Counted from the first letter of the stretch, positions 27,701 to 35,647 are shown. The stretch: 64,000 bases of DNA from Exiguobacterium sp. 9-2 (GCF_036287235.1 NZ_CP142850.1:2571336-2635335); one strand, 5' to 3'. Notes: a model not told the origin generated them from the letters alone. A program made the numbers and translations.

Positions 27701-28354
27701 TACTCAACGATCCAATGGTTGAATGCACTGGAAACGGACGTCCGTGATGTTGCCGATCCACTGAAAGTCGACCGCAACTCTTCTGCCTTCTATCAGTTCC
27801 TCGATCTCTCGAAAACGACAGGAGCATCGGCTGCGACACTTGATAAGATGTTAGCGAACGTAACAAAAGGACTCGGGATCTTCAACAAGTGTAGCAACGG
27901 TAGTTGTGGACAAGCGTTCATCGATGCTGGTCAAAAATACAGCGTCAACGAAGCTTACTTGATCTCACACGCTTTACTTGAGACAGGCAATGGACAATCG
28001 ACACTCGCAATGGGTGTGACATGGAATGGACGTAAAGTCTATAACATGTACGGAATCGGTGCGTATGATTATGATGCGATCAACACCGGAGCTGCTTATG
28101 CCTATAAAATGGGCTGGTTTACACCAGAAGCGGCAATCGTCGGTGGTGCTGAATTCATCAGCACGAAGTACATCCATAATGAATACGGACAAAACACGCT
28201 CTACAAGATGCGTTGGAGTCCGATGCGTCCTGGTAGCCATCAATACGCAACAGACATGGGATGGGCCGTTAAGCAAACGTCTCGAATCTATTCACTCTAT
28301 CAACAGATGGATAGCTACACAGCTGTCTTTGATATTCCAGTCTTCGCTCGTTAA
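24767..28354 (+). CDS. Secreted N-acetylglucosaminidase (autolysin) with twelve bacterial SH3-like repeats
   Basis: A 1195-residue exported cell-wall hydrolase. The start is TTG, seven bases after AGGAGGAAA. A signal peptide ends near AEA (residue 33). Residues ~38-870 are twelve SH3-like modules, each ending in a DGKTGY/AGKTGY-type motif. Two module types alternate: one contains VYYT...W, the other SYAG..YATV.TIP...WYRVSY. A further SH3-like stretch precedes the catalytic glucosaminidase domain (~1020-1185, LISHALLETGNGQSTLAMG with the probable catalytic Glu). A cysteine pair lies in NKCSNGSCGQAF. The enzyme should cut GlcNAc-MurNAc bonds, with the repeats holding it in the wall. Confidence 0.92.
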   Translation: MNTTSFSKTLKVFASFLIVFSIVLTSLPMAEAATTKATTYRLSTDSYLYDKTASSRKRLLTIKTGTVVSSTYASGSFRRVTYAGKTGYVASKYLTLYEKKQTVSGQRYLVLKKTPIKKTAVDTATTIGTLNEEDVYYTSQRVTNPYGETWYRVKYDGKTGYVAAGAKAVAYKKVTNTTLKTIDAYILRQYAGTGYPKVQTIPSGKDVKVVGRIEKWVSIQYDGKTGYMHQDAFASSEKQNVTLIPQTRYQTKSVTPLYSQAEAKQSLASLPKGTVVTSNAKTAIYHQVTYAGKTGYVLSATLAEYTEKTKLPSSRFLLTSPLVIRTTPAANGEALATLSAGNVYYTKTRVTNPLGETWHQVSKEGKIGFVLANQGTAIAYETESNLSLKTTASTAIRSYAGPSYATVQTIPSNTVIKISGRIGNWYRVSYNGKTGYAASNTFTTLATKQTISGARFELENTVSIKSSPDAQASTLATLQSGDIYYTTQLVTSKGQQWHRVSKDGKTGYIPVNQGKSVQYQSDRIVMQTTASTPLRSYAGNTYATVKTIPSGTSITVTGMIDDWYRVTYSGKTGYIASRYAKEKVMTQSIPSSYYRLERTVEVKASHHATAETVVRLSSGDVYTTNQVVTNGRSEQWHQLTVDGKTGYVQINQGSPVTYESVNNHRYQATTDTTLQSDAGSAYATVTKLPKAAVVQVTGSLDQWLKISYAGKNGYVLKSTLTPYTETKKITGARFLANESLVVKQAPDDQASNVTTLAFGNVYYTSALITSYTNTSWHKVTIDGKTGYIRTGQNTSSIKYESKDKMYVRATSDAALRSYVGSSYNVIKTIPKNLVVTVSGQIGDWYKISYDGKSGYAYKGAFVTTSSKLNVYNSVATPYTFDTFISAQMKLNPPPQTDIYKDKLMYVSTGYVRLGGALDPVNGTIATVTATTPLNIRSGASTASHVYGQFQPGRMIRVYQSVSGFYTTKPRVYTSATSGYSTIQWLNALETDVRDVADPLKVDRNSSAFYQFLDLSKTTGASAATLDKMLANVTKGLGIFNKCSNGSCGQAFIDAGQKYSVNEAYLISHALLETGNGQSTLAMGVTWNGRKVYNMYGIGAYDYDAINTGAAYAYKMGWFTPEAAIVGGAEFISTKYIHNEYGQNTLYKMRWSPMRPGSHQYATDMGWAVKQTSRIYSLYQQMDSYTAVFDIPVFAR

Positions 28355-28402
28355 GGAGACGATGAACCAACGTCTTTAAATCAATGAATGTGTTCCAACA
28401 TC

Positions 28403-28455
28403 AAAAAAAGGAAAGACCGTTCTGGTGATCCCACCGGAACGGTCTTTCCTTTTTC
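28403..28455 (+). terminator. Long intrinsic terminator after the glucosaminidase gene
   Basis: AAAAAAAGGAAAGACCGTTC (28403-28422) pairs with GAACGGTCTTTCCTTTTT (28437-28454), with an inner GGTG/CACC helix. A-run and T-run tails make it potentially bidirectional. Confidence 0.92.
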
Positions 28456-28629
28456 ATTAGTAGCGAACGAGCAGGATCATCCTCAACTCCTGCAGGAAAA
28501 GAAAGCGCGCTCGACGCTTTCGACAGGGATAGGTAAGACCCGGTAGACCGCATGAAATGCGAGGATGTCGCAGCTTACCTCCCGCCTGCGGAAAGGGAGG
28601 ATGACCAACTGACTCGTTCGTCTTATGAA
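28454..28629 (+). repeat. Dispersed structured repeat, copy A
   Basis: A ~176-base non-coding element with imperfect terminal inverted repeats (TTCATTAG...CTTATGAA; CGAACGAG 28464-28471 with CTCGTTCG 28613-28620; TCATCCTC 28477-28484 with GAGGATGA 28597-28604). It has internal hairpins AAAGCG/CGCTTT, GGTAAG/CTTACC and CGCAT/ATGCG. It shares blocks with copy B at 42016-42190 in the same order: ACTCCT.CAGGAAAAGAAAG, TCAGGGAT-like, AGACCCGG, GCATGAAATG, TCCCGCCTG.GGAAAG. Similar CTCC-TGCGGGAAAA...CCCGCGGAAAG elements are scattered in Bacilli genomes as I recall. No transposase is nearby. Confidence 0.75.
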
Positions 28630-28685
28630 ACGATAGACTGATGATGGTGCGAAGAAAACCCCTGCATTTACGCGGAAGGGCTCCC

Positions 28686-29774
28686 CTAGCGTTCCATGTC
28701 ATCGGCGACGATTTGGATATCGATTCCGCGGACATGACGCATGATTTCATTGATGATCGATCCGCGTCGGATTTCCTGCCAGCGGGTCCGCGCGGATTGA
28801 CCGAGGACGATTTGCGTGATGCGATGATGTTTGGCAGCGGCGGTAATCGCTTGAGCAATCGAACGTTCGCCTTGAATCCGGATCAGCACTTCTGCTCCGA
28901 ACAAGGCACCACTCTCCCGCACCATCGCAAGCACTTCCTTCTGTTTCGCATTCAATTGATTTTCCGCTGCCGGTAAAATCGTCAGAACATACAGTTCCGC
29001 CTTTAATCGACTTGCCATGCGAAATCCGCGATAGATCAACTTTCGCGCGTTATCATTAAGCTGGATGCAGACGAGAATCCGTTCTTGTAACGTCGCTGGG
29101 TCTTTTTCAATCAACAAACGTGATTGATAGACTTGATCGTCGACTTCGTCCGCGACTTGTCGTAACGATAACTCCCGTAAGCTCGCGAGATTCTGAAGCG
29201 AGAAAAACGAATTCAGACTCTGTTCAATCTTTTCTTTCTTGTAGATTTTCCCTTGCTCGAGTCTCTCCCGTAACGTTTGCGGCGTCACGTCGACGAGTAA
29301 GATCTCATCGGCCTCTCCGAGAAATGGATCCGGGATTCGCTCCCGGACCTCGACACCCGTCACTTCTTTGACTTTAAAGAGTAAGCTTTCGAAGTGCTGG
29401 ATGTTGACGGCCGAGTAAACGTTGATCCCGGCGTCAAGGAGTGCCGCGACATCTTGATAGCGTTTTTTCCGTTCTGATCCGGGAGCATTCGTATGCGCCA
29501 GTTCATCGATCAGGACAATATCCGGGTGACGGGCAATGATCGCGTCCACGTTCACCTCAGGAAACACTTTCTCTTTATAGACGACTTCAAGTAACGGGAC
29601 TTGTTCGAGCTGTCCGACCATCTCCGCCGTCTCTTTTCGACCGTGTGTCTCGATCAGACCGATGACGACATCCTTGCCTTCAAGCGTCAAGGTTCGTGCA
29701 TCGGCAAGCATCTTATACGTTTTTCCGACACCGGGAGCTGAGCCGATATAAAGCTTCAGCTTTCCCCGTGTCAT
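28686..29774 (-). CDS. kdpD: Short KdpD: N-terminal KdpD and universal-stress-protein domains without histidine kinase
   Basis: A 362-residue protein matching only the N-terminal cytoplasmic part of the ~900-residue KdpD sensor kinase. The KdpD domain (1-210) has Walker A GSAPGVGKTYKM and LIDELAHTNAPGS, followed by a universal-stress-protein domain (~230-360, ILVCIQLNDNARKLIYRGFRMA...IVLGQSARTRW). There are no membrane helices, H-box or ATPase domain, and no kdpE follows. Such short KdpD proteins occur in several Bacillota and cyanobacteria, and the USP-like domain of KdpD binds c-di-AMP in Staphylococcus. A c-di-AMP or K+ sensing role on KdpFABC is therefore plausible. Its start overlaps the kdpC stop (ATGA). 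Confidence 0.9.
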   Translation of the reverse strand: MTRGKLKLYIGSAPGVGKTYKMLADARTLTLEGKDVVIGLIETHGRKETAEMVGQLEQVPLLEVVYKEKVFPEVNVDAIIARHPDIVLIDELAHTNAPGSERKKRYQDVAALLDAGINVYSAVNIQHFESLLFKVKEVTGVEVRERIPDPFLGEADEILLVDVTPQTLRERLEQGKIYKKEKIEQSLNSFFSLQNLASLRELSLRQVADEVDDQVYQSRLLIEKDPATLQERILVCIQLNDNARKLIYRGFRMASRLKAELYVLTILPAAENQLNAKQKEVLAMVRESGALFGAEVLIRIQGERSIAQAITAAAKHHRITQIVLGQSARTRWQEIRRGSIINEIMRHVRGIDIQIVADDMER

Positions 29775-30292
29775 GATTTGCTCCGATCAAGTGCTAGGTT
29801 CAAAAGGAGGACATTGACGTAATCATGCGTCCCGGCTTCTTTCGTGATTAGCTTGCGTACCTCGTCACGCGATAGGTCGCGTGCGGTTGCGATACGCTTC
29901 GCTTGATCCAAAGCATAAGCGACTGAGATATGCGGATCGAAACCAGAACCGGATGTCACGAGGGCATCGTCCGGAAGCGAAGCGCCGTCCTCTCGATTCT
30001 GTTTCTGCAATGCCGCTATCTTCGTACCAAGCTCCGGGTTCGATGCTGCCAAGTTATCCCCAGCAGATGATCCCGCTAATTGATCGACCGCTGATGGACG
30101 TCCGTGAAAATACTGTTTCGACGTGAACGGTTGGGCAATCAATTCCGATCCAATGAATTTTCCGTTTTCCTGTACGAGTGAACCGGCTGCTTTATCCGGT
30201 ACGAGAATCTGACCAAACAGCGTCAACAAGGCGGGAAAGACGATCCCGCATAATGCTGTGATGAAGATCGTCACACGAATGGCTTGTTTCAT
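29771..30292 (-). CDS. kdpC: Potassium-transporting ATPase subunit KdpC
   Basis: A 173-residue subunit with one N-terminal membrane helix (VTIFITALCGIVFPALLTLFG). The periplasm-side domain carries the KdpC signatures IGSELIAQPF, YFHGRPSA, SGSGFDPHISVAYA and VRKLI. It stabilises the KdpFABC complex and influences ATP binding by KdpB. It lies 14 bases after kdpB and overlaps kdpD by four bases. Confidence 0.95.
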   Translation of the reverse strand: MKQAIRVTIFITALCGIVFPALLTLFGQILVPDKAAGSLVQENGKFIGSELIAQPFTSKQYFHGRPSAVDQLAGSSAGDNLAASNPELGTKIAALQKQNREDGASLPDDALVTSGSGFDPHISVAYALDQAKRIATARDLSRDEVRKLITKEAGTHDYVNVLLLNLALDRSKS

Positions 30293-30306
30293 GATTCGTT
30301 TTCTCC

Positions 30307-32376
30307 TTAAAGGATGCTTGCAAGCAAGACATCGATGATTTTAATCCCAATGAACGGTACGATGACACCACCAAGACCGTAGATGAGTAAGTTACGCCCG
30401 AGCAATTGATCGGCTGTCATCGGTTTATACGAGACACCTTTCATCGCGAGCGGGATCAGCATCGGGATGATGATCGCGTTAAAGATTAGAGCCGACAAAA
30501 TTGCTGTCGTCGGGGAATCGAGTCGCATGATGTTGAGTACTTCCATCTGCGGAATCGCGACCATGAACATCGCCGGGATGATCGCAAAATATTTCGCGAC
30601 ATCGTTTGCAATCGAGAACGTCGTCAACGCTCCCCGTGTCATCAAGAGCTGCTTTCCGATTTCGACGACTTCGATGATCTTCGTTGGGTTCGAATCAAGA
30701 TCAATCATGTTCGCTGCTTCTTTCGCAGCTTGTGTCCCACTGTTCATCGCTAGACCTACGTCCGCTTGAGCGAGTGCTGGTGCATCATTCGTACCGTCCC
30801 CTGTCATGGCGACGAGGTGACCAGCTGCTTGTTCTTGCTGAATGACACGAATTTTATCTTCCGGTTTACATTCGGCGACGAAGTCATCAACGCCTGCTTC
30901 GCGAGCGATCGTTGCTGCCGTCAACGGGTTGTCGCCGGTACACATGATCGTTTTGATCCCCATCTCACGCAACCGATCAAACCGTTCCCGCATTCCTGGT
31001 TTGACGGTGTCTTTCAAGTAGATGACTCCAAGAATCGTCGCCTCTATCGCAACGACAAGTGGGGTTCCACCTAAGCGTGAGACGGAATCGATCGTTTCTT
31101 GCAAATCATTCGGAATCGTTCCGCCTTGTTCTGTCACCCATTCTTGAATTGCTTGACCCGCCCCTTTCCGTACACGGCGACCATCCGTCAAATCAAGACC
31201 TGACATCCGTGTTTCCGCGCGAAACGGAATGATTTCTGCGCCATCTAACCACTGGCGCTCGACTGGCATGTCTCGTAGTTCTGCGAGTTCTAAGACGGAT
31301 CGTCCTTCTGGTGTCTCATCGGCTAACGAAGCGATGATTGCCCCTTCGAATGCTTGCTCGGAAGAGCGTCCACCGACAGGCGTGATTTCCGACGCCATCC
31401 GGTTCCCGAACGTGATCGTTCCCGTTTTATCTAAGATGATCGTTTGGATATCCCCTGCTGCTTCGACCGCCTTCCCGCTCATCGCGATGACGTTAAAACG
31501 GGTGACACGGTCCATCCCGGCGATGCCGATCGCGGACAGCAAACCACCGATCGTCGTCGGAATCAAACAGACGAGCAAAGCGATCAAGATTGGACCAGAA
31601 AGATTGAATCCAAGATAGTTCGTAAAGACTGGTAACGTCATGACGACGAGTAAGAAAATCAATGTCAAGCTCGTCAACAGTGTTGATAAAGCGAGCTCGT
31701 TCGGTGTCTTTTGACGGCTTGCGCCTTCGACAAGCGCAATCATCTGATCGAGGAACGATTCCCCTGGATTACTCGTGATTCGGACTTCAATCTCATCACT
31801 AACGACGAGTGTTCCACCGATGACCGACGAGAAATCACCCCCCGCTTCCTTGATGACTGGTGCCGATTCCCCTGTGATCGCCGATTCATCAATTGAAGCA
31901 AGACCTTTGATGATTTCACCGTCACCTGGTATATATTCACCGGCCCGGACGAAGACGATGTCGCCTTTCCGGAGTGTCGCGGACGAGACACTCTCAATCA
32001 ATTGTCCGACACGTTTACGAGCCATGACGTCCGCTTTCGACGCTTTTAGCGAGTCTGCTTGTGCTTTCCCGCGTCCTTCGGCGATCGATTCTGCGAAGTT
32101 CGCGAACAAGACCGTCAAGAAGAGTATGATGCTGACCGTCAAGTTAAAACCACGCATCTCATCAATGAAGATCGTATAGCCGATTGCGAGCAAACAACCG
32201 ATCCAGACGACGAACATGATTGGTTGTTTGATCATGTTGACGGGATTCATTTTTTTAAAGGCGTCCATTGTCGCCTGGCGGACAATCGAGCCGTTGATTG
32301 CTGATTTGGATTGGTGTTCCGGCTGCCCATTCGGTTGGTGTTCGTCGGACGTCGGATGCATGATACGTTCCATCAT
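30307..32376 (-). CDS. kdpB: Potassium-transporting P-type ATPase subunit KdpB
   Basis: A 689-residue P-type ATPase, the energy-coupling subunit of the high-affinity K+ pump. It has the phosphorylation motif [13 protein letters not shown] near residue 317, [12 protein letters not shown] near residue 170, the hinge [18 protein letters not shown] near residue 528 and the N-domain [10 protein letters not shown]. Six to seven membrane helices are in the expected places. The ATG at 32376 lies ten bases after GGAG; another in-frame ATG follows immediately. It is transcribed from the c-di-AMP-controlled promoter upstream of kdpF. Confidence 0.96.
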   Translation of the reverse strand: MMERIMHPTSDEHQPNGQPEHQSKSAINGSIVRQATMDAFKKMNPVNMIKQPIMFVVWIGCLLAIGYTIFIDEMRGFNLTVSIILFLTVLFANFAESIAEGRGKAQADSLKASKADVMARKRVGQLIESVSSATLRKGDIVFVRAGEYIPGDGEIIKGLASIDESAITGESAPVIKEAGGDFSSVIGGTLVVSDEIEVRITSNPGESFLDQMIALVEGASRQKTPNELALSTLLTSLTLIFLLVVMTLPVFTNYLGFNLSGPILIALLVCLIPTTIGGLLSAIGIAGMDRVTRFNVIAMSGKAVEAAGDIQTIILDKTGTITFGNRMASEITPVGGRSSEQAFEGAIIASLADETPEGRSVLELAELRDMPVERQWLDGAEIIPFRAETRMSGLDLTDGRRVRKGAGQAIQEWVTEQGGTIPNDLQETIDSVSRLGGTPLVVAIEATILGVIYLKDTVKPGMRERFDRLREMGIKTIMCTGDNPLTAATIAREAGVDDFVAECKPEDKIRVIQQEQAAGHLVAMTGDGTNDAPALAQADVGLAMNSGTQAAKEAANMIDLDSNPTKIIEVVEIGKQLLMTRGALTTFSIANDVAKYFAIIPAMFMVAIPQMEVLNIMRLDSPTTAILSALIFNAIIIPMLIPLAMKGVSYKPMTADQLLGRNLLIYGLGGVIVPFIGIKIIDVLLASIL

Positions 32377-32393
32377 ATGCTTTTATCTCCTGT

Positions 32394-34034
32394 TCACATC
32401 GTCAGCCAGTCCGCGACCGGTCCAAGTACGAGCACTGGCAAGAATGTCAATGCACCGACGAGTACGACCGTACCGAGGAAGACTGTTCCGAAGAGTGGTG
32501 TGTCTGTTTTGAATGAAAACTCATCTTGCGGCACGGATGGCTTCGCCTTCAGCGAACCAACGATCGCAAGCATTAAAATCAATGGGATGTAACGTCCGAA
32601 AAATAACGCAAACGATGTCGAGACGTTCCAGTAGACATTCGCGTCCCCGAGCCCTTCAAATCCAGAACCATTATTGGCTGTCGCCGACGTGAATTCGTAC
32701 AAGACTTGTGATAGCCCGTGATAGCCTGGATTCGAGATGCCAGCGACGCCTGGTGCAACGTACATGGAGATTGCCGTTCCGACGAGAATCAAGAATGGTG
32801 GCACAAGAAGTGCGATAGCGATCATCTTCACTTCGAACGTCTCGATTTTCTTACCAAGGAACGTTGGTGTCCGACCGATCAAGAGACCTGTCAGGAAGAC
32901 TGCGACAAAAGCATAAAGCAAGACATTCAAGAATCCAGCGCCGGCACCGCCGTACACGACGTTCAGCATCATGTTGCCGAGCTGAATCAAACCAGCAAGC
33001 GGATGAAGCGAGTCATGCATCGCGTTGACGGCACCCGTCTCGGCTGCTGTCGTAATCGAGCTGTAGAGCGCTGTACCGACTTGACCGAAGCGTAATTCCT
33101 GACCGTGCGCGGTCGGGTTCGCAAATAAGCTACCTGCCATGCCGAATGTCATCATGACGAACAAAATCGTCATGACGCCAAGGAAAAGACGTCCTTGTTT
33201 CGCAGAACCGATGATTTTTCCATACGCGACAGGAAGTGACATCGGAATCAATAACATTAAGAACATCTGGATGAAGTTAACGAACTGGTTCGGGTTCTCA
33301 AACGGATGGGCACCGTTTGCTCCGAAGAAACCACCGCCGTTGTTACCAAGCTGTTTGATGACCTCAAACGCTGCGACCGGTCCACGGTAAATCAACTGCT
33401 TCGCCCCTTCAAGCGTCGTGACGCTGATTGCGCCACTAAACGTCTGTGGTACGCCGAGTAAAATCATCAACATCCCGAAGAACAATGAAATCGGAAGCAG
33501 GATGCGGAAGATGAAGCGAACGAAGTCGGCGTAGAAGTTACCGAGCGGTTTATTCGCAAGACCACGGATGACAGCGATACAGACCGTGAATGCCATCGTC
33601 GGTGCAACGAATAACATCGTTCCAAGGACGAACGTTTGTGAGAGATACGATAAAGCTTCACCCGAATAGTGTTGTTGATCGGTGTTCGTCATGAAGCTGA
33701 TCGTCGTATGGAGCGCTGTCGACCAGTCAAGATTAGCGGCGCCGTTCGGATTGAGCGGTAGACTTCCTTGAAAGCGAAGCAACAAATACCCACCGATGAA
33801 AAACAGTAGATTGACGACTAATAGACTTTTTGAATAGCCGACCCACGATTGATCTTGTTTCTTTTCATCGACACCGAGTAACGATAGAAGGCGTCGTTCG
33901 ACCTTACCGATTGTATCGACCCGACGCTCTGCGATCGGCGCAAAGTACATCCCGATGTAGCGACCGAGCAAGACCGCTGCACAAAGTGCAATGACGAGTA
34001 GGATCCAAAATTGGATCAGGAATTGAGTCCACAT
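32394..34034 (-). CDS. kdpA: Potassium-transporting ATPase channel subunit KdpA
   Basis: A 546-residue membrane protein with about ten helices that binds and conducts K+. Selectivity-filter-like loops include TNTDQQHYSGE near residue 117, NNGGGFFGANGAHPFENPNQF near residue 227, a third around GAVNAMHDSLHP, and TSATANNGSGFEGLG near residue 460. The length matches the family (~555). It follows kdpF after 23 bases, and kdpB starts 17 bases downstream. Confidence 0.96.
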   Translation of the reverse strand: MWTQFLIQFWILLVIALCAAVLLGRYIGMYFAPIAERRVDTIGKVERRLLSLLGVDEKKQDQSWVGYSKSLLVVNLLFFIGGYLLLRFQGSLPLNPNGAANLDWSTALHTTISFMTNTDQQHYSGEALSYLSQTFVLGTMLFVAPTMAFTVCIAVIRGLANKPLGNFYADFVRFIFRILLPISLFFGMLMILLGVPQTFSGAISVTTLEGAKQLIYRGPVAAFEVIKQLGNNGGGFFGANGAHPFENPNQFVNFIQMFLMLLIPMSLPVAYGKIIGSAKQGRLFLGVMTILFVMMTFGMAGSLFANPTAHGQELRFGQVGTALYSSITTAAETGAVNAMHDSLHPLAGLIQLGNMMLNVVYGGAGAGFLNVLLYAFVAVFLTGLLIGRTPTFLGKKIETFEVKMIAIALLVPPFLILVGTAISMYVAPGVAGISNPGYHGLSQVLYEFTSATANNGSGFEGLGDANVYWNVSTSFALFFGRYIPLILMLAIVGSLKAKPSVPQDEFSFKTDTPLFGTVFLGTVVLVGALTFLPVLVLGPVADWLTM

Positions 34035-34057
34035 GTTTTTCTTTTCTCCCTATGCGA

Positions 34058-34138
34058 TTAGAATTTTTCTGGATAGATCAGACAATAACCGAGATACAAA
34101 AAGACGAGACATCCCATTGCTAGTAAAAACCACGTCAT
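34058..34138 (-). CDS. kdpF: KdpF-type single-helix subunit
   Basis: A 26-residue peptide: MTWFLLAMGCLVFLYLGY followed by CLIYPEKF. The single helix and the C-terminal YPEKF are the hallmarks of KdpF, which stabilises the Kdp complex in the membrane. Its ATG overlaps the stop of the preceding 35-codon ORF (ATGA), and kdpA follows after 23 bases. At 26 codons it falls below most gene-finder limits. Confidence 0.88.
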   Translation of the reverse strand: MTWFLLAMGCLVFLYLGYCLIYPEKF

Positions 34139-34242
34139 TTCCGGTCACCCGCTCTCCACTGGACACGTTCGATCAGTCGAATCATTCCGAACGTCGTACC
34201 GAAGAAGAAGACGAGCAGTACGATACTCCATAGTTCTCCCAT
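34135..34242 (-). CDS. Small single-helix membrane protein at the head of the kdp operon
   Basis: A 35-residue ORF translating to MGELWSIVLLVFFFGTTFGM then IRLIERVQWRAGDRK. It has one hydrophobic helix with a positively charged cytoplasmic end. GGGGGTAA lies six bases upstream of the ATG, and its stop overlaps the kdpF start, so it appears translated and coupled. I do not recognise a family. It is the first cistron after the c-di-AMP riboswitch and may be an extra Kdp accessory peptide. Confidence rests on RBS, coupling and membrane character. Confidence 0.65.
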   Translation of the reverse strand: MGELWSIVLLVFFFGTTFGMIRLIERVQWRAGDRK

Positions 34243-34290
34243 TATGAAATTACCCCCATATTATTCAATATTTTTACAATTAAGCACGAC

Positions 34291-34330
34291 AAAAAGACGA
34301 TGTGAGGCGAAAAACGGCCCCAGCATCGCC
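34291..34330 (-). terminator. Expression-platform terminator of the kdp c-di-AMP riboswitch
   Basis: On the minus strand, GGCGATG (34330-34324) pairs with CATCGTC (34302-34296), with GGGGC/GCCTC partial pairing inside, followed by TTTTT. It lies between the aptamer and the first kdp ORF, as expected for an OFF switch. Confidence 0.8.
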
Positions 34331-34368
34331 TTTATAACTTGGCATACTGAAAAAGAGTCGTTCCCTCC

Positions 34369-34509
34369 TAAAAACGCCTGCGAGGTTAGCTGTCGGATTC
34401 GGGCATACCTAGGATTTCGCCCTACCTTTCCCGTTCGGAAAGGATTCACCCCGTGTCACATGTCGTGACGATTGGGTCCCCCGCTTCAATCATGAATTCG
34501 GCGTACTTT
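34369..34509 (-). promoter_or_regulatory. c-di-AMP (ydaO/yuaA) riboswitch aptamer controlling kdp
   Basis: Read on the minus strand, the conserved ydaO/yuaA blocks appear in order: ACGCC, GGGGGACC, CGGGGTGAATCC, GTAGGGCGAAATCC, GCCCGAATCCGACAGCTAACC and CTCGCAGGCGT. P1 is closed by ACGCC (34504-34500) with GGCGT (34378-34374). c-di-AMP binding normally turns expression off and represses K+ uptake systems, which fits the kdp genes downstream. Confidence 0.94.
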
Positions 34510-34551
34510 GAGATCGAAGCATTAACATGTTAGTGTTCGTTGATGAGATGG

Positions 34552-34580
34552 ATATTACTCCGATTTTTTAAGGTTGTAAA
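34552..34580 (-). promoter_or_regulatory. Promoter of the kdp operon
   Basis: On the minus strand TTTACA (34580-34575) and TAATAT (34557-34552) are 17 bases apart in an AT-rich block, ~40 bases upstream of the riboswitch stem. Confidence 0.65.
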
Positions 34581-34663
34581 TAGAAAAAATGAAAAAAAAA
34601 TAGTCTGATTTTTTAATGACTTACTTTCGAAAAATAGTGTTTTTTGACTCTATGCTATAGAAG

Positions 34664-34740
34664 AAAAAAAACCACAGAAATCGATTCTTTCATCTAAAGT
34701 GGAGGAGCTCCTTTTTAGATCGAATCGCTCTGCGGTTTCA
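34664..34740 (-). terminator. Long terminator after the small membrane protein gene
   Basis: On the minus strand, AACCGCAGAGCGATTCGATCTAAA folds back on TTTAGATGAAAGAATCGATTTCTGTGGTT with small bulges, followed by T8. It insulates the kdp promoter from the gene at 34755-34949. Confidence 0.82.
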
Positions 34741-34754
34741 TAAGCAAATCAGAA

Positions 34755-34949
34755 TTATGATTGCTGATTCATTTTGGCATGGACCGTCAAAGGAGCTAGC
34801 ATCGTCACCCATAGGGCAACCACTCCAGAAACAAGAATCACAATATCGCGTTCGAATCCAAGCGTCAGTAAGGTAATACAACTTCCGACGAGGACGAGAC
34901 AAAGCGTCGCGATCATGACGAACCGCGATTGTTTCAACATTTTTCTCAT
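34755..34949 (-). CDS. Small membrane protein, two helices
   Basis: A 64-residue protein MRKMLKQSRFVMIATLCLVL... with two hydrophobic segments (about residues 9-28 and 34-54) and a polar tail (HAKMNQQS). The ATG at 34949 lies seven bases after AGGAGAG; further upstream in-frame starts have no RBS. No family recognised. It sits alone between the glutathione-peroxidase-like gene (divergent) and the kdp control region. Confidence 0.7.
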   Translation of the reverse strand: MRKMLKQSRFVMIATLCLVLVGSCITLLTLGFERDIVILVSGVVALWVTMLAPLTVHAKMNQQS

Positions 34950-35119
34950 GTGGCATCTCTCCTTTCCTTCCATATTCCTTTTCATCGTAACAAAGATTGA
35001 CATCAAATGCGTCGTTGATACTTGATTGTGATGTTTCTGTCATCACGCAAGTAATGATAGCAGACGACAGGAAAACGGATTTGTTACACTAGAGAAGTAC
35101 TTAAAAAGGGGGAATTGAT

Positions 35120-35599
35120 ATGTTACAAGATCATTCATTTCAACGCGTCGACGGAACGTCGGCATCCTTAAGTGACTACCCAGCTCAAGCATGGCTGATC
35201 GTTAATACAGCCAGTAAATGCGGCTTGACGCCACAGTTCGAAGGACTGGAACAATTGCATCAAGACTATCGTTCGCAAGGATTGACCGTACTTGGTTTCC
35301 CATGTAATCAGTTCGCGAACCAAGACCCCGGAACGGACGAGGAGATTCAGTCGTTCTGCCAAGTCAACTACGGCGTGACGTTCCCCGTTTTCTCAAAAAT
35401 CGATGTCAACGGTGAGCAAGCACATCCGTTATTCGAAGAACTGAAAGCACAAGCACCGACGACGGACGGTACAACAGACATCGAGTGGAATTTCACGAAA
35501 TTCCTCGTGACTCGTGATGGAGAAGTGACGCGGTTCTCTCCAAAAACGAATCCAACGGATTTGACGGCAGCGATCGAACGATTGCTCGTTCAAGTCTAA
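35120..35599 (+). CDS. Glutathione peroxidase family thiol peroxidase (BsaA-like)
   Basis: A 159-residue peroxidase of the GPx family in its cysteine form. The peroxidatic cysteine is in NTASKCGLTPQFEGL near residue 35, the Gln in LGFPCNQFANQDPG near residue 70 and the Trp/Asn in IEWNFTKFLVTRDG near residue 125. A second cysteine in FPCNQF may resolve the disulfide, so the electron donor is probably thioredoxin or bacillithiol rather than glutathione. It is monocistronic, ending at a bidirectional terminator. Confidence 0.93.
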   Translation: MLQDHSFQRVDGTSASLSDYPAQAWLIVNTASKCGLTPQFEGLEQLHQDYRSQGLTVLGFPCNQFANQDPGTDEEIQSFCQVNYGVTFPVFSKIDVNGEQAHPLFEELKAQAPTTDGTTDIEWNFTKFLVTRDGEVTRFSPKTNPTDLTAAIERLLVQV

Positions 35600-35603
35600 A
35601 AGG

Positions 35604-35647
35604 TAAGCTTCCCTCCTTCTCCCTTGAAGGAACGGAAGCTTATTTTT
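35604..35647. terminator. Bidirectional terminator
   Basis: TAAGCTTCC (35604-35612) pairs with GGAAGCTTA (35634-35642), with inner CCTTC/GAAGG, followed by TTTTT; it is shared by convergent genes. Confidence 0.88.

Noticed and set aside
28454-28629. Insertion sequence remnant
   Set aside because: No transposase fragment is present; the terminal repeats are part of an extended fold and differ between copies while retaining pairing, unlike a recent IS or MITE.
28457-28858. Minus-strand ORF across repeat copy A
   Set aside because: It runs through the structured repeat and into kdpD in another frame, with an Arg/Ser-rich composition and no RBS.
28686-29774. kdpD truncated by a frameshift
   Set aside because: The sequence after its stop has no remaining kinase coding in any frame; the protein ends cleanly after the USP-like domain as in other short KdpD proteins.
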